A DNA stretch of 64,000 nucleotides from Urophycis tenuis (lineage: Eukaryota > Chordata > Actinopteri > Gadiformes > Phycidae): contig JAXIVH010000206.1 in the NCBI GenBank assembly GCA_036785325.1, positions 1-64,000 on the forward strand, in the 5' to 3' direction. Positions 11,718 to 23,239 of this stretch are shown piece by piece. Position 1 is the stretch's first letter, and every line of letters starts with the position of its first letter. Below the pieces are notes generated by a model. It searched no databases and was not told the DNA's origin. It saw nothing but the letters and a program-made list of their open reading frames with translations. A program made the position numbers and the translations under genes.

Positions 11718-11927
11718 TCTTTTTTATTTTTATTTTTTCGCGCAGAATAAAAGCGGAAGCGCAGTATAAAAAGCGGAAGCATCCACACACTAGGAAGTCG
11801 GTCCAAACTCCGAACGTTCACGAATGCTAGGCAGCACTCCAGCCTCGACTACCAAGAACGCTCCATAGGTCGCGACTCACAAGGAAGTGCTCTAGCGAGT
11901 CGCAGCCAGTTCGGAACACGGCTCCAA

Positions 11928-12587
11928 TAGGCGAGTTTCAGATGAGGCATGCGGCTTCGTTTGCCATGCTTCAGAATGCATTCTGGGATGAAAACGTCAG
12001 AAATACCTCTGATGAACTTCCGATGCGACGATTCACCTGGCTTTCAAAACTCGCGTGGTTTCAGGAAAAGCACTTCCGCCTGCTTTTCTGGGCATGTTCT
12101 CTCGAGCAAGTGCGGACATAAGACACTCCCCTCAACATCCCCTCAACTTTGCCCTGGTTGGTTGGAATACCGACATTAAAGTCCCCACGTCAGAAGTGAC
12201 ATAACTCCTTTCAGAGAGGCGTGCCTGGTGCCCTCTCCCAAACTATGCATATTAAAAAGAGATTAAAAAGAGACGATTTTGTGAACTTTCACTTCATCAC
12301 TCATCATGCATTTTTTTTTTAATTTGTTTTATTTACACATTTCTCTACATAGCCAAGCCATTGTGCATGCATAAAATTAATCACATTTGCTCCTCAGCCT
12401 GCATCAATAAGGGGAGGTCCAATGCCTCGAACTCGTCTGCTACGAAGAACGGAAGTTGTTGACGAGAAGTTCACCTGTGTCCGCCTTGACGGGATGGGAA
12501 CTTGACGGGATTAGGACGAGTTCCGCCGGATCTTCTCAATTCTCGTTGCAACAAATGTGCAAATGCAAACGATCTGAAACTCGCCTA
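11928..12587. mobile_element. MITE with 16-bp inverted repeats
   Basis: TAGGCGAGTTTCAGAT at 11928-11943 is the exact reverse complement of 12572-12587. There is no coding content. It abuts the Harbinger right end. No convincing target duplication is visible. Confidence 0.65.
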
Positions 12588-12636
12588 TTACCTCTACCTA
12601 TCACACTTGTATGTAAATCCTGCTGCCGCTACTAGT

Positions 12637-15251
12637 TCAAACTCTGGGGTGTTTTTTGACGGTGCTGTACACCTCTGAGTTTTCTCCAGTCACTGTCTGG
12701 TCACGGTCCCTGAAAAGAAGACAAAGGAGATGAACTGTAGTCACCCTGTATTGCAGATCTTTTGGGTTGATCTCAAAGTCCCAAGTCCATTTTCCCTCGA
12801 GAAATACCAAGAGCAGCTTACTCAGGGACAGCTTCGGGTCTTTTAACGTTGATCGCAGTGTAAAGGACATCTTCTGCCAGATCCAATTGGACTCTGGAGT
12901 CCGCCAGACGTCGGGGCACTTCCTGGTTCTCTGAGTGAGTGTAGTGGATGGTGGCATAGTGAAGGTCATCCTGCTGTCCGCGTGGTTCACTCAGTGCTCT
13001 AGGAGCTGACCGATTGGTCAGAGCCAAGAAGTTGTCATAGACAGGAACAGAAAGTGGCTGATAGGGAGACAGGAAATAAAAAAAACCTTTAGAAAACACT
13101 ACTCTTTGTAAACGGAAGTCCTGAAGGACATGTGTTTCTGGTTCATTTAGAGACCTTTGGTGACTAGTGGTCACACTGTGGAGTGTGCTGTTGGCTTTAC
13201 TTCAGGACTCTTTCCTTAAACTCCTTCCTCTTTCTTATCACTGGACTCAACTGGCAACTTAGTGGTAGAGGTAAGTCTAAGGAGCATCACATGTGGTCTT
13301 GTTGACCCTGTGTGACCCCAGGGTATTTCCACCGTGAGTCTTAGGCTGTCTCAATCCACATACTTCCACGAGTACACTTCCGTAAGTGCACTGTGTGCAC
13401 TATGTACTTACTGATGTAGTGCGTGAATTCCGTCTAAAAAGTACAGTCTCAAATGAAGCACTCCCGTTTTGCACTTACCGGAAATGACGATACAAGCGTT
13501 CGTTCCCGTATTAGCATTCACGTATAAGCATATCAGCACAAACCGTTCACAATCGCTTATGACATCTGTCATACATCTGTCTAACAATAAAATGGTAATA
13601 CATAACGAAAAATAACCACTTTTCGATTGATGTGTAACGTTTATCTTCAATTTAAAAGGAGTGGTCTGGGCCAACGGTCCACAGGTGTCGTCCGCAATCT
13701 TTATCAGATTTTTGTGGAAAGTGCTGGCGTTCCCTCCCCTTCCGTTACGTAGACAAAATGGCGACCATTGAGGGTGAAAAGTGTCCAGCGTAGTACACTC
13801 AGCTTTTTGACCGTTATGAGTGCACCATCCGGGTACTAGCAGTGTACTGCGTCTTGCCGCAATTACCAGTGTGAACGCACTATGTACTCAAAAAGGGAAG
13901 TTTAAGTGCGCAAGTACGTGGATTGAGACACAGCCTTAGTCAATAATGGGTTAGTAAAATGGCTTCCTGTGTCTCACCTCATCCATGGTATCTGGTCCCA
14001 GTCCAGAAGCATTTCTGGAGGCCCTCTTACTTCTGATGAAGAGAATAGAGAGACTAAGGCTGAATCTCAATTCTTTATCTTAGCCCTTCCCCTTACCCCT
14101 TCCCCTTGGTTTTGCGCGTTCACGTGAGACCAAGGGCTGTCTCAATTCTCTTTTCGACCGAGGGGAAGGGCTAAGGGGAAGGGGTATACACCCCTTGAAA
14201 CCAAGTGAGATCGGGAGCTTACTTCAAACCAAGGGGTACCCATTACAATGCGCAACCGGCAACAATCGCGGCCAGATCTCAACGAGAGTCACATAAATGT
14301 AAGTATTTTCGGCTGAAATAATTGATTTAAAATTTACGAAAGTGTTGTTTTGTGCTCTAAACAGTCCTGTACCTATATATTTGCAACCATATTCTTAATC
14401 GAAACTTTTTCGAAAATCGGTATGCGAACGTTACATTGCTGAGTGAACAAAGTGACTAGCAATGAACTCCATGCATGTCTAGTTTACTAAACACAATTAG
14501 CAGCGAATTCCGTTTGATAACAGTGTAGACAATTAGAGACAAATCGATACGTGCTTTACATATATCGTCCTTTTTCACACAGGAATGCCGGAGGAAACCC
14601 GGCAGCTGATACGTTTTCGACACGAAAACGAGCAGAAATGTCCGAAATCAAAATACGCTAAATCAAAATACGCTTCAAAGCAAATGTGGGAGTGAGTCAT
14701 GCGTTCAATGTTGTAGCCATTCATAATTGTAAATAAAGACATGTTGGTTAACAAAGACATTGTTTCTGAACATCAATGAAATTCAAAACCGTATTAACTG
14801 AAAAAGATACAAAACACCATGCAGTGTGTAGGCCTATAACAAATTGTCAATATTTTGTCGTCAATGTATGATGACGTAACCGTAACGAGTGTTGTCTCAA
14901 TTCATAGGGGCATGTAGCCCTTACCCCTCTGTTTCAAGGGCCAAGGGGAAGGGGAAGGGGAAGGGCCAAGGGGGAGGGGAAGGGGTAAGATAGAGAATTG
15001 AGATTGGGCCCAAGAAGCAACGGGAGGAGTGAAATATTGAATTAGTGAGACAGAGGGAGAGAGCGAATATCTCACCTCCTCCAGAGGAATATGACAAGAA
15101 GAAGTACGGTGGCCAGTAAGACAGCAACGGTTCCTACAGCTATTGCTGTTATCTCTGATGATGTCGCTAGAAATCAGAGAACAGATTTCAGACACTGATG
15201 TCAACTCCAACTGTTAATAGTAGTCTACTACTGATACTTACTACTGATACA

Positions 15252-15289
<38 letters not shown>

Positions 15290-18200
15290 GAAAATTACCT
15301 CTCACATGAATAAACAAAAAGGTGGAATTATGACATCCGATTGCATTATGAGCTTGGCAGTAATAATCTCCTCCCAGCTCAGATGTGATATGAGTGATGG
15401 TGTAGTTCTGTCCTGATTGTCTCACTGAGTCCTCATGTTCCTTGAACCAGGTGTAGTTAGCTGCTGGGTTAGCATCACTGCTGCAGCTCAGAGTCACTGA
15501 GCTGCCTTCCTCTATTTCACCAGAGGGACATGATAAAACAGATGTGTTTTTAGGCCCATCTACAGGTCACATAAAAATATGTCAAATCCTCACGGTAGAT
15601 TGATGTTAATAATGTGCGTGATTAATTTATATGACTGATTTAAGTCATATAGGTTGAAGATATTTTGTATCTATGTGGCGGCGCGAGCAATGGGGAGGAA
15701 ATGAAACAAAACCAACAGGGAAAGTATTTACGAAATAATAGTGTCCGACAACGCCACCTCGAAGTTGCATCCAAGGAAACAGATTTAACGGTTAGCTATC
15801 AGGCAGCAAGGTTCGTTATATTAATGTGGCATGGAGACGTGGTTCCGTTTTAGAAATAAACACATTTTATTTAACAAGACTACTTTCGTAAAACACCAAG
15901 TCACTCATACCAGGAGGAGGAGCTGGATCAGGGCTGAGGCTTACTGGGGGTGATGAGGGGAGGCCAAAGCTGAACGAGGGAACCCAGCTAAGAATATTAC
16001 CGTAGCTCTTGTCTCCCTCTTACTTTTTGGCTCGGAGCTGGCCCATTTCCGGGGGGGTGGCTTAAAGAGCCAATCATAATTCGCAGTACTATAAGAGTGT
16101 GTGCTTCTGCCCTTTCCTTGCTTGTGGACCGTAAGCCCGCCCACTTCCTGGTCGCCTCACCATCTTCACCAGCTTCACCATCGCATTGCTGTGATTTCTT
16201 TTAGGCGTTTGCTTTGTGTATTATAAGCAGCCCTGCTTTTATTAGGTAGCGCCGCGTGTCCCCTCCTATGCCGTGCGCCGGATGAAAGCGTAAAGCTCCC
16301 CCTCTGAGCATCCGTAGGCTCACCTATCGGTATGTACACTTTTATGATGGCCATTTGAATGCATCTACAAAACATAGTTATAAATTAATAATTGTTTGTG
16401 TTCGGGCAGCTCTGAGAGCTGCTGCTGCTTTGACTCCGCTGCTGTCCAGTCTAGCCCGTCACTCTGGCGGTGCTGTCCGGTCCTGCTTTTGCGGCTGTGG
16501 GCGCTGCTCTTTGGGGCTGTCCAACAACTGATCACAAGTCCGGCTGCGTGTCCGGCCCTAAAGTGATGGTTCGGAGTCAAATTCACCCTGAGGTAATTTC
16601 CACCAATAATCCGGCCAAATACTTCCTCAGATGCATTTTTAGGGACGATCAATATTGGTCAAGTTTAGGGGTATAAGCCGAATGGCTTAGTACTGGAGTG
16701 AATGGTACAGTGTGTATATCTCGTAAATTACCCCACTAATAATGCATGGATTGTTACCCAACTTCTGCAGTAGTACATATAGGGTCTGTACTAACAAAAC
16801 GAGGCATTTTAAAGTTTGTAAGTACACCAGGAGTTTATTTAAAAGAGCACTTTCCTGATAGCTTCAACTCTTTGCTGCTAACGCTACCGCTGCGTCGACG
16901 TCACTTCCGTCTTTCCGGAAAAGTTCGTAAAAGTCCTTCAAAACTCACAAGTGTAAGGAAAAAGTTAGTGAATTCAACACTCCATAGAAATGTATTGACA
17001 ACTGAAATAATTGCATACTTGATATTATGTACATTGTTTGTTGTGTACGACAGTCCCCAAATCCATATTGTAGATTTTATATTCCCATTTATTTGTATAT
17101 AGTTGAAGAGGACTTTTACAAACTTTTCCGGAAAGACGGAAGTGACGTCGACGCAGCGGTAGCGTTAGCAGCAGAGAGTTGAAGCTATCAGGAAAGTGCT
17201 CTTTTAAATAAACTCCTGGTGTACTTACAAACTTTAACATGCCTCGTTTTGTGAGTACAGACCCTACATGTACTACTACAGAAGTTGGGTAGCAATCCAT
17301 GCATTATTAGTGGGGTAATTTACGAGATATACACACTGTACCATTCACTCCAGTACTAAGCCATTTGGTTTATACCCCTAAACTTGACCAATATTGATCG
17401 TCGCTAAAAATGCATCTGAGGGGGTATTTGGCTGGATTATTGGTGGAAATTACCTCAGGGTGAATTTTACTCCGAACCATCCCTTTAACCGGCCTTGAAA
17501 GTCGGTGGCACGAATTAGTGCGGCTTTGGGCTAACGGGGTCTCATTCGGACTTTCATTCCTCAGCGTTACACATATTTCAACGGACTGTGGGGCCACATT
17601 TTCAGATATTTGTTTGTTATATGGGTTTAGTTATACAGCGGTTTACTTAATTGATTGACTGTTTAACTGGGTTACTGTTTGTTTGTTTGTTTCTTTGTTT
17701 TTTTGTTTTGGTATCGGTTATTGTTTTTTGAGTGATTGTTGTTTTGGGTTATGTTTAGTTTGTTTATGTTGGTTATTTATGTGCTTTAGATTATGGTAAT
17801 TTTGTTTACCTGAACCCTTTGTGGTACTGGCAGCTTGTATCGTCTTCATTCATTGTAATTTAGTTGCTGCAGTGCCAATCCAGAGGTCAGGATATTATTG
17901 GTTATTTTTTCTTTTCTTTCTTTGATAATTGGGTTTCACTCATTGTTTTATCGTGTCCCTTTCAGGTGCTGAGAGCTGCAAGTTGTGGTCCTGGTGTCCC
18001 TGGTGGCGGTTCCCCTTCTGTGTGCGTGTGTGTGTGTATCGAGCACCCCTGATTTGTCCCCCTTTACTGCATGGTTGTGATTTGCACAGGTGGTCCAGGT
18101 GCTCTTCTGTTCCCTGGGATCCCCTCACTCAGCTTTGGCCTCCCCTCATCACCCCCAGTAAGCCTCAGCCCTGATCCAGCTCCCCCTCCTGGTATGAGTA

Positions 18201-20289
18201 ACTTGTGTTTTAAGAAAGTAGTCTTGTTAAATAAAATGTGTATATTTCTAAAATGGAACCACGTCTCCATGCCACATTAATATAACAAACCTTGCTGCCT
18301 GATAGCTAACCATTAAATCTGTTTCCTTGGATGCAATTCCGAGGTGGCGTTGTCGGACACTATTATTTCGTAAATATTTTCCCTGTTGTTTCATTTCTTC
18401 CCCATTGCTCGCGCCGCCACATCTATAACATGATACGTGTCAAATGTGTGTTTTACTCACATTTCACATTAATAGAGATGGAGACAGATTTTGTCCCTAG
18501 CTCACTCCTAGCTTCACAGAGATATTGTCCAGAGTCTGACGACAACATAGGACCAAAGACGAGCTGTTGTCCCTGGTTCATCTCACGGTTGTTACCATCT
18601 GTGTTAGCCTTGAACCAGGTGTACTGAGCTGCTGGGTTAGCATCACTGCTGCAGCTCAGAGTCACTGACTTGCCCTCCTCTATTTCACCAGAGGGACCCA
18701 AGGTCACTGAGGGGGTCTTTGGAGCGTCTGATAATAGTTATAAATCATTCATTATATTAAATACTTTAATCTTAAATCCATTCAAACTAAACATGTGGAT
18801 ATTTACCATGGCATGATGCCAGTGCACTGAGGAGTATACTTACAAACTGAAGGAGAGTGGAGATGTTCATATCCTTTAACAGCACATGAATAGTTGTCTT
18901 CAGGCCAAATGTAGCCCCTGTAGTAAATTCCTGTTCTGACATACTGTCCATTCCTGACCCAGATGTATGAAGGGTTACAAGCTAGAGCACACATACTGTG
19001 ACATTCCAGGACTGGCCAGGTAGGAGTGTTAGGGTAAGGAAACAAAACTTTCACCTGGAGATCTGGGTGTGAGAACAAAGTACACAAAATGTATTTACAG
19101 AAACCAGAGTACACACAACAATCACATCTAACACAGACAGAACACACACACATTCACAGGCTGTTCAGTAGATAATTCGTAAGCAAAGTTTACCTGTGAC
19201 AGATAACGTCACTCCAGTATATTTCCCACCTGGTTGGTTTGTTGTGAACCCAAACTTGTACTCATCAGAGTCACTCTCCCTCAGGTCTCTGATTCTCAGG
19301 GTACACGCTCCATTACAGCTGTACCAGGTACAGCTGGTCTCTCCACAGCTGTTTTCAACACGACCAGCATAGTCTGTATTACGTTGCAGATCAAAATAAT
19401 CTCCATCTGTTTTCGTAAACCACAGTGCTTCCTGGTCAGTATATTTCACATGTAGATTGTATGGGTACTTAAAGGTGCAGTTGATGTCAACCTTTGATCC
19501 TCTTAAAGCACAGACATTACTCGGTGTGTAGGTAACTGCCAAGTCATAACCCTGTAGTGCTGTAAAAAAAAAAAAAAAAAACACATGTCATTGAACAAGA
19601 CCAAGCTGATGAAATGCATGACCAGAAGATACATAAAGACGTAAAGTGATTCTATATCAGGAGTTTTTCTTCTTTACTTAGTCTCTCTCTCGCTGGCCCT
19701 ACATCCAAGACTTTGGCTAAAGCATCCGTTCAGAAAACAAGTTGCTTATTTGCAATGAACTATAACGTTCCAACCCATAGCGTAGACCATTTCTTTGTAA
19801 ACCGCAAGCAGGGAGATTTGAAATGCTTAAAACAGGAAACCACGCTGGATTCTGATCTAAATTCAGACTAGAAATGTGTGGATGCTATACGCTTAAAGGA
19901 ACTAATTTAACCGTTCAATGTTGTCAATGATGAAGGTTCACCTAGCAACCAGGAAATGGCCAACACTCTGTATTGTAATTTCAAATGCAAATATATACTC
20001 TTGCAAATAAGTATTGTGTGTGTATCGTGATTTTAAAAATGACAGCGTTTTTACTGCAAGAGGATGTATATGACCTGCATTTAATAGATAAAGAGGACAT
20101 TTCTCTATTCTATAGGTTTTGGTAACCAAACACAGTGTTCTAGAGGGAGATTCTTCAGCTCGTTCCAGTTGCTTGGTTGTCATGTTTCTCGTTGAAACAG
20201 TTCAACTAAACGGTCACAATGTAAATGTACCAACCTGGTGCTGACAGAAGGAAAGCTAGAACAACTCTTGCTGCTGATGTCCCAATCAT
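12637..20289 (-). CDS. CD22-like inhibitory Ig-superfamily receptor, complete nine-exon gene
   Basis: Predicted lymphocyte surface receptor of the fish CD22-like/Siglec-related family. Coding exons on the minus strand, 5' to 3': 20235-20289 signal peptide, 19194-19559 V-type Ig, 18844-19062 second Ig, 18461-18727 third Ig, 15299-15559 fourth Ig, 15076-15166 TM, 13978-14032 juxtamembrane, 12822-13057 and 12637-12709 cytoplasmic tail. Every junction has AG/GT signals. Lengths sum to 1623 nt (540 codons plus stop) with phase kept throughout, which is strong internal support. The tail carries VYDNF (Grb2-type YxN) and two ITIMs, LHYATI and VLYTAI, then EVYSTV in the last exon. By family knowledge ITIMs recruit SHP-type phosphatases. 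The start is the ATG before a hydrophobic leader. The 2.9-kb intron between Ig 3 and Ig 4 holds a foldback transposon. CD22-like rather than CD22 itself; orthology is not established. Confidence 0.85.
12822..13057 (-). CDS. ITIM-bearing cytoplasmic exon of CD22-like gene
   Basis: Starts in phase 0 after CTATCAG and encodes VYDNF, then LHYATI, then VLYTAI. These are one Grb2-type tyrosine site and two consensus ITIMs (I/V/L-x-Y-x-x-L/I/V). The exon has a donor at CCTGA/GTAAGC. If that donor is not used, translation stops at the TAA at 12818-12820, four nucleotides later, so the gene could end here or use the final 73-bp exon. Confidence 0.8.
13344..13935. mobile_element. Harbinger-like MITE in CD22-like intron, TTA target duplication
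   Basis: Ends GGCTGTCTCAATCCAC and GTGGATTGAGACACAGCC are inverted repeats flanked by TTA (13341-13343, 13936-13938), the 3-bp target of PIF/Harbinger. It lies in the intron between the juxtamembrane exon and the ITIM exon. Confidence 0.75.
14058..15010. mobile_element. Second Harbinger-like MITE in CD22-like intron
   Basis: The ends share ATCTCAATTC in inverted orientation (GGCTGAATCTCAATTC, then GAATTGAGATTGGGCC). Subterminal CCCTTCCCCTTACCCC runs are mirrored at the other end. Flanking trinucleotides are TAA and CAA, a possible decayed TWA target duplication. Confidence 0.6.
15253..15284. repeat. (GT)n microsatellite
   Basis: About 15 GT units just downstream (in gene sense) of the fourth Ig exon. 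Similar GT tracts sit at the same place in paralogue 1 (36-67) and paralogue 3 (about 23,208-23,220), so the repeat predates the gene duplications. Confidence 0.85.
15675..18420. mobile_element. 2.75-kb foldback transposon with ~330-bp inverted ends
   Basis: Terminal inverted repeats of roughly 320-330 bp begin GTGGCGGCGCGAGC on each strand (15675 to about 16,003, and about 18,100 to 18420). They are flanked by ATCTAT at 15669-15674 and 18421-18426. Paralogue 1 has the uninterrupted site (GTACCTATAACATGAT near 448-463). No transposase frame was found. A 6-bp duplication occurs in Dada-type transposons, but the superfamily is not established. It holds a nested TTAA foldback. Confidence 0.8.
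16563..17484. mobile_element. TTAA-target foldback element (Kolobok or piggyBac-like), nested
   Basis: Arms of ~385 bp (about 16,563-16,945 and 17,105-17,484) are near-perfect reverse complements with end motif GATGGTTCGGAGT. The right flank is TTAA (17485-17488) and the left is a decayed CTAA. A third arm copy at 42,006 also abuts TTAA. It sits wholly inside the 15675-18420 element. No coding content; the long frames across the arms are chance. Confidence 0.75.
19560..20234. other. First intron of CD22-like gene
   Basis: Non-coding. A poly-T tract (coding strand) precedes the V-exon acceptor. The first ~120 bp resemble the same intron in paralogue 1. Nothing else recognised. Confidence 0.6.
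20235..20289 (-). CDS. Signal-peptide exon of CD22-like gene
   Basis: The ATG at 20289 opens a leader with the hydrophobic core VVLAFLLSAP and ends in phase 1 at a CAG/GT donor. A (GA)n tract just upstream, read on the minus strand, lies in the presumed 5' UTR. It joins the V-type Ig exon to give ALQGYDLAV at the start of the mature domain. Confidence 0.8.
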
Positions 20290-21404
20290 AGTTTGATCTC
20301 CTCTCTCTCTCTCTCTCTCTGTGGTTCTAGGGAGATATCTAAAACACCCGCAGTTTAAAAATACAGATAGTACATAAAGGAGAAATATATTAGTCCATAA
20401 AGGAGAAATATATTAGTCCATAAAGGAGTATATGTTTTTTTTTATAAAAAAAAAAAGTTATGATAATTTTACTGAGCAAACCACAATAAATCCTCTATCA
20501 CATTCATTCTTACCTTCTGTGCATCCCCTACTGAGGAAGAGAAAGCTGGTCGGCTTTAGTCTCTGTATACCGGTTTGGTTGAACAACCACAAAAAAAGAA
20601 TTTCCTCCCTCGTTACACAATGAATACGCAGCATTATACCGGTCAAGTTATACATTCACATGCACACTGGCGTGCAGCATCACATATTTTAGTTCTGAGA
20701 GCCTAAAGAGTCAATTGTGCTCACTTTTGTGGTTTACTTCTCACAGGATGAGGTGGCTGGTTGCCCCAGGATGTGCTACATTACCACAGCTCTAGATAGA
20801 GGAACAAACATGTGTTACCCAGTTGACATGTGATGGTTCTTTGGTAACATGTGATGGTTCCATAGTGACATTCTCTGATGGTTCCTTGGTGACATAAAGT
20901 GTGGGTCCCTTGATTGTTCCTAGATTAAATGTTTAACTTTTTAACTGACTTTCTACTCATTTTTTTCTTTGTAGCATTTTGACTAAACAGGATGAAATTG
21001 TATTTTTCAAGTTTACGATGACTTTATAATAGTGTTCGACAAAGCTTAATAGTTAAACAGTATAAACTCTATGAGGTGTGAGGTGCACTATGTACAGTAT
21101 TAGCAATATGAGCAGTATGGACAGTAATAAATAAACAGTATGGACATTGTATAAACAGTGTATGAACAGTATGAACAGTTATATAACAGTTATAAACAGT
21201 ATGGACAGTGTTCTTATTCACTCATCATCCTAATGTAATTATCTGTATACAATATATCTACACGTACAACCTGTATGACTACCCCTTGTCGGTCAGGGCT
21301 ATCAAAATACATGGCAGCATAGATAATTTCAAATCAGTCCCAGGCCAGATGTCTCACACTTTTAAATTCTGAAGTATGAGGGCAAAGAACCAGGAAATGG
21401 CAGA
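20290..21404. other. Region upstream of CD22-like gene
   Basis: Holds a (CT)n tract (about 20,301-20,320), a 23-bp unit repeated about 2.5 times (TCCATAAAGGAGAAATATAT, about 20,378-20,431) and short ACAGTAT-type repeats (about 21,055-21,205). The promoter should lie at its left end, but only a weak TTTAAA box is visible. No gene recognised. Confidence 0.5.
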
Positions 21405-21604
21405 GAGGCAGGTGTCACACGCTTCATGACACCGATACTTCGACCAACGCAATGGCTTCAACTGTATCCTCGCTCACCTTGCCCATCATTAGTGTAAAGC
21501 TGATCAACAGAAACCCATGGCAACACAACCCCAACAACCCCCCTCCAGCACCAGGGACCTGGATGGCTGCAGAGAGCGCCGGAAGGACAAGAAGCCACAA
21601 GCCT

Positions 21605-22620
21605 GCCAGCGACACGATTGGTCGAAAATAAGAGTAACAAAATTGAAGAAGGAAATGATATTCATCTAAAGTGTGTGTGAGATTACTGAAGCTCCATTGA
21701 AGGAAGAGGCTGGATTTCAACAACAATGAAGTGCAATATTGTATTTATTAAGGCAACTTCAGAGGAATAGTTTTGAATAGGGAAGAAAAAACAAAGGGCC
21801 ATAGGATATGCAGCGAGCGTCACATGTTAGCCTGTACGACGCTATAGAACATTCTCACTGCATCCTGGTAGCCTTTCTTTTCTTTAGCACCAGGACTAAC
21901 AGTGGGCTAACTCTTGCAGGTTGACTTCCTTGTATAGTTGAGTGGGGGCTCTCCCATGGCACAGCATCAACTTCAACACCACCATTAAAGCAGTAGATTA
22001 TTGGCACGGGTGTACAAAGATGATGTACTGCCTTTCTGTTCGTCAATGTATCTGAAAAGAACATGGAAACTAAAACCCTAAGTCACCGTGGAAAGACGAT
22101 TCTTCTACAGAAGAACAAAGATATAATTACTCTGGGACAGCGTTGTGTCTTTACATGTTGACATCAGAGTACTGGACCTGCTGTCTCTGATCTGATTGAA
22201 CATGATTTGAGTTCCTGCAGCTCTATTGGTTCTCTTTGTGCTGAAGAGGTGGGGCTATTGATCAGAGCGGAGAGGTTTTCAAATGTGGAAACAGCAAGTT
22301 ACTGAGCAGAACAGAGGAAAAAACAGTACATTTCGGTTTTAGGTTCATTTGTCAACACTCAGGGAGGAACATAAAATGACCTGTACCATTATCTGGCGAC
22401 CATAATGGGCGGGGGGGGGGGGGGGTAGGAATATAGTATGACCCATACCATTATCTAGTGACCATAGGGGAGGGGAGGAACATGACCTGTACCTTGAGAG
22501 CCTTACTAGTCAGATCCATCTTGGGTCAACACAGGTCCCACAGAGACTGACCTATCAGGTTTCTCCTAATGGGAGGATTAGTTAAGGATGTTTTACCCAT
22601 AAGTCTTCGTTCCTGTCCCT
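21605..22620. other. Non-coding stretch downstream of CD22-like paralogue 3
   Basis: Expected ITIM tail exons are not found here. A ~60-bp unit with CCATTATCTRGYGACCATA is tandemly doubled at about 22,363-22,490 with a G-run. A weak exon-like stretch at 21,855-22,064 has an acceptor but would stop after two codons in the expected phase. Confidence 0.45.
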
Positions 22621-22623
22621 CAC

Positions 22624-22865
22624 CTTCTCCTTCAGCTCTGCAACCGTCTCTGCTGCCTCTTCAAGACCAGACGCTTCTGTGGAGGCCCTCATTCTTCTGG
22701 TGAAGAGAAGAAAGTTGAAGAAGCAACATAAGTGAATGTCAGACCACAGAGAGGAAGAGAGAGAGAAACTACCTCACCTCCTGCAGAGAAAGATGAGTAG
22801 TATGTTGGCCAATGAAAGGACAAAGATTCTCACAGCAACTTCTGTTGTCAGCTGTGATGATGTCT
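22624..22865 (-). CDS. TM and juxtamembrane exons, CD22-like paralogue 3
   Basis: The TM exon 22778-22865 (88 bp) encodes VAVRIFVLSLANILLIFLC. The next exon, 22624-22696 (73 bp), encodes RASTEASGLEEAAETVAELKEK, six codons longer than its paralogue at 13978-14032 and helix-forming. Splice sites and phase fit. No tail exon with tyrosine motifs follows in the next kilobase. Confidence 0.7.
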
Positions 22866-23239
22866 CTGGAAAACAGTGATGTGATTTCAGACACTGATAA
22901 CAAACTAACAACCATTGCCAAATATATTGCCCTGTGTGTGTGTCCATAGTTGGCCGAGAATCGATTGAGTTTATATACAAAATGTCGACACATATTCTGA
23001 TTGAAAATCACAAAGAAATAAGGATTCAGTGTCATAACAACTTCAAATGAATAGCAGTCCATCACATTTCAATATTTACTTTAGAAAAATTGAATTTACA
23101 AATGTTAGATCTCGTTGCTCACTAAATCTTTAATTGCAAAATGTCAACTCAAATATTTCTTGGCCCATTGATTCAACATTGATGTGCACAAACAATACGA
23201 AAGATGAGTGTGTGTGTGTGATTTTAAAGCAACAATTAC

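Larger units (their letters stand above)
7787..11925. mobile_element. PIF/Harbinger transposon with two divergent genes
   Basis: Similar outer sequences face each other: GGCTGCATTCCGAACTGG on the left, and GTTCCGAACTGG at the right end on the other strand. Inside are a plus-strand Myb/SANT-like gene and a minus-strand HARBI1-type transposase, the standard two-gene layout of this superfamily. A clear 3-bp target duplication was not resolved, so the outer ends are approximate. Confidence 0.75.

Noticed and set aside
16746..17300. Mirror-image frames starting MDCYPTS
   Set aside because: The same arm of a foldback element read from each side; no family features.
21855..22064. Tail exon of CD22-like paralogue 3
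   Set aside because: Acceptor is present but the expected phase stops after two codons and there are no tyrosine motifs.
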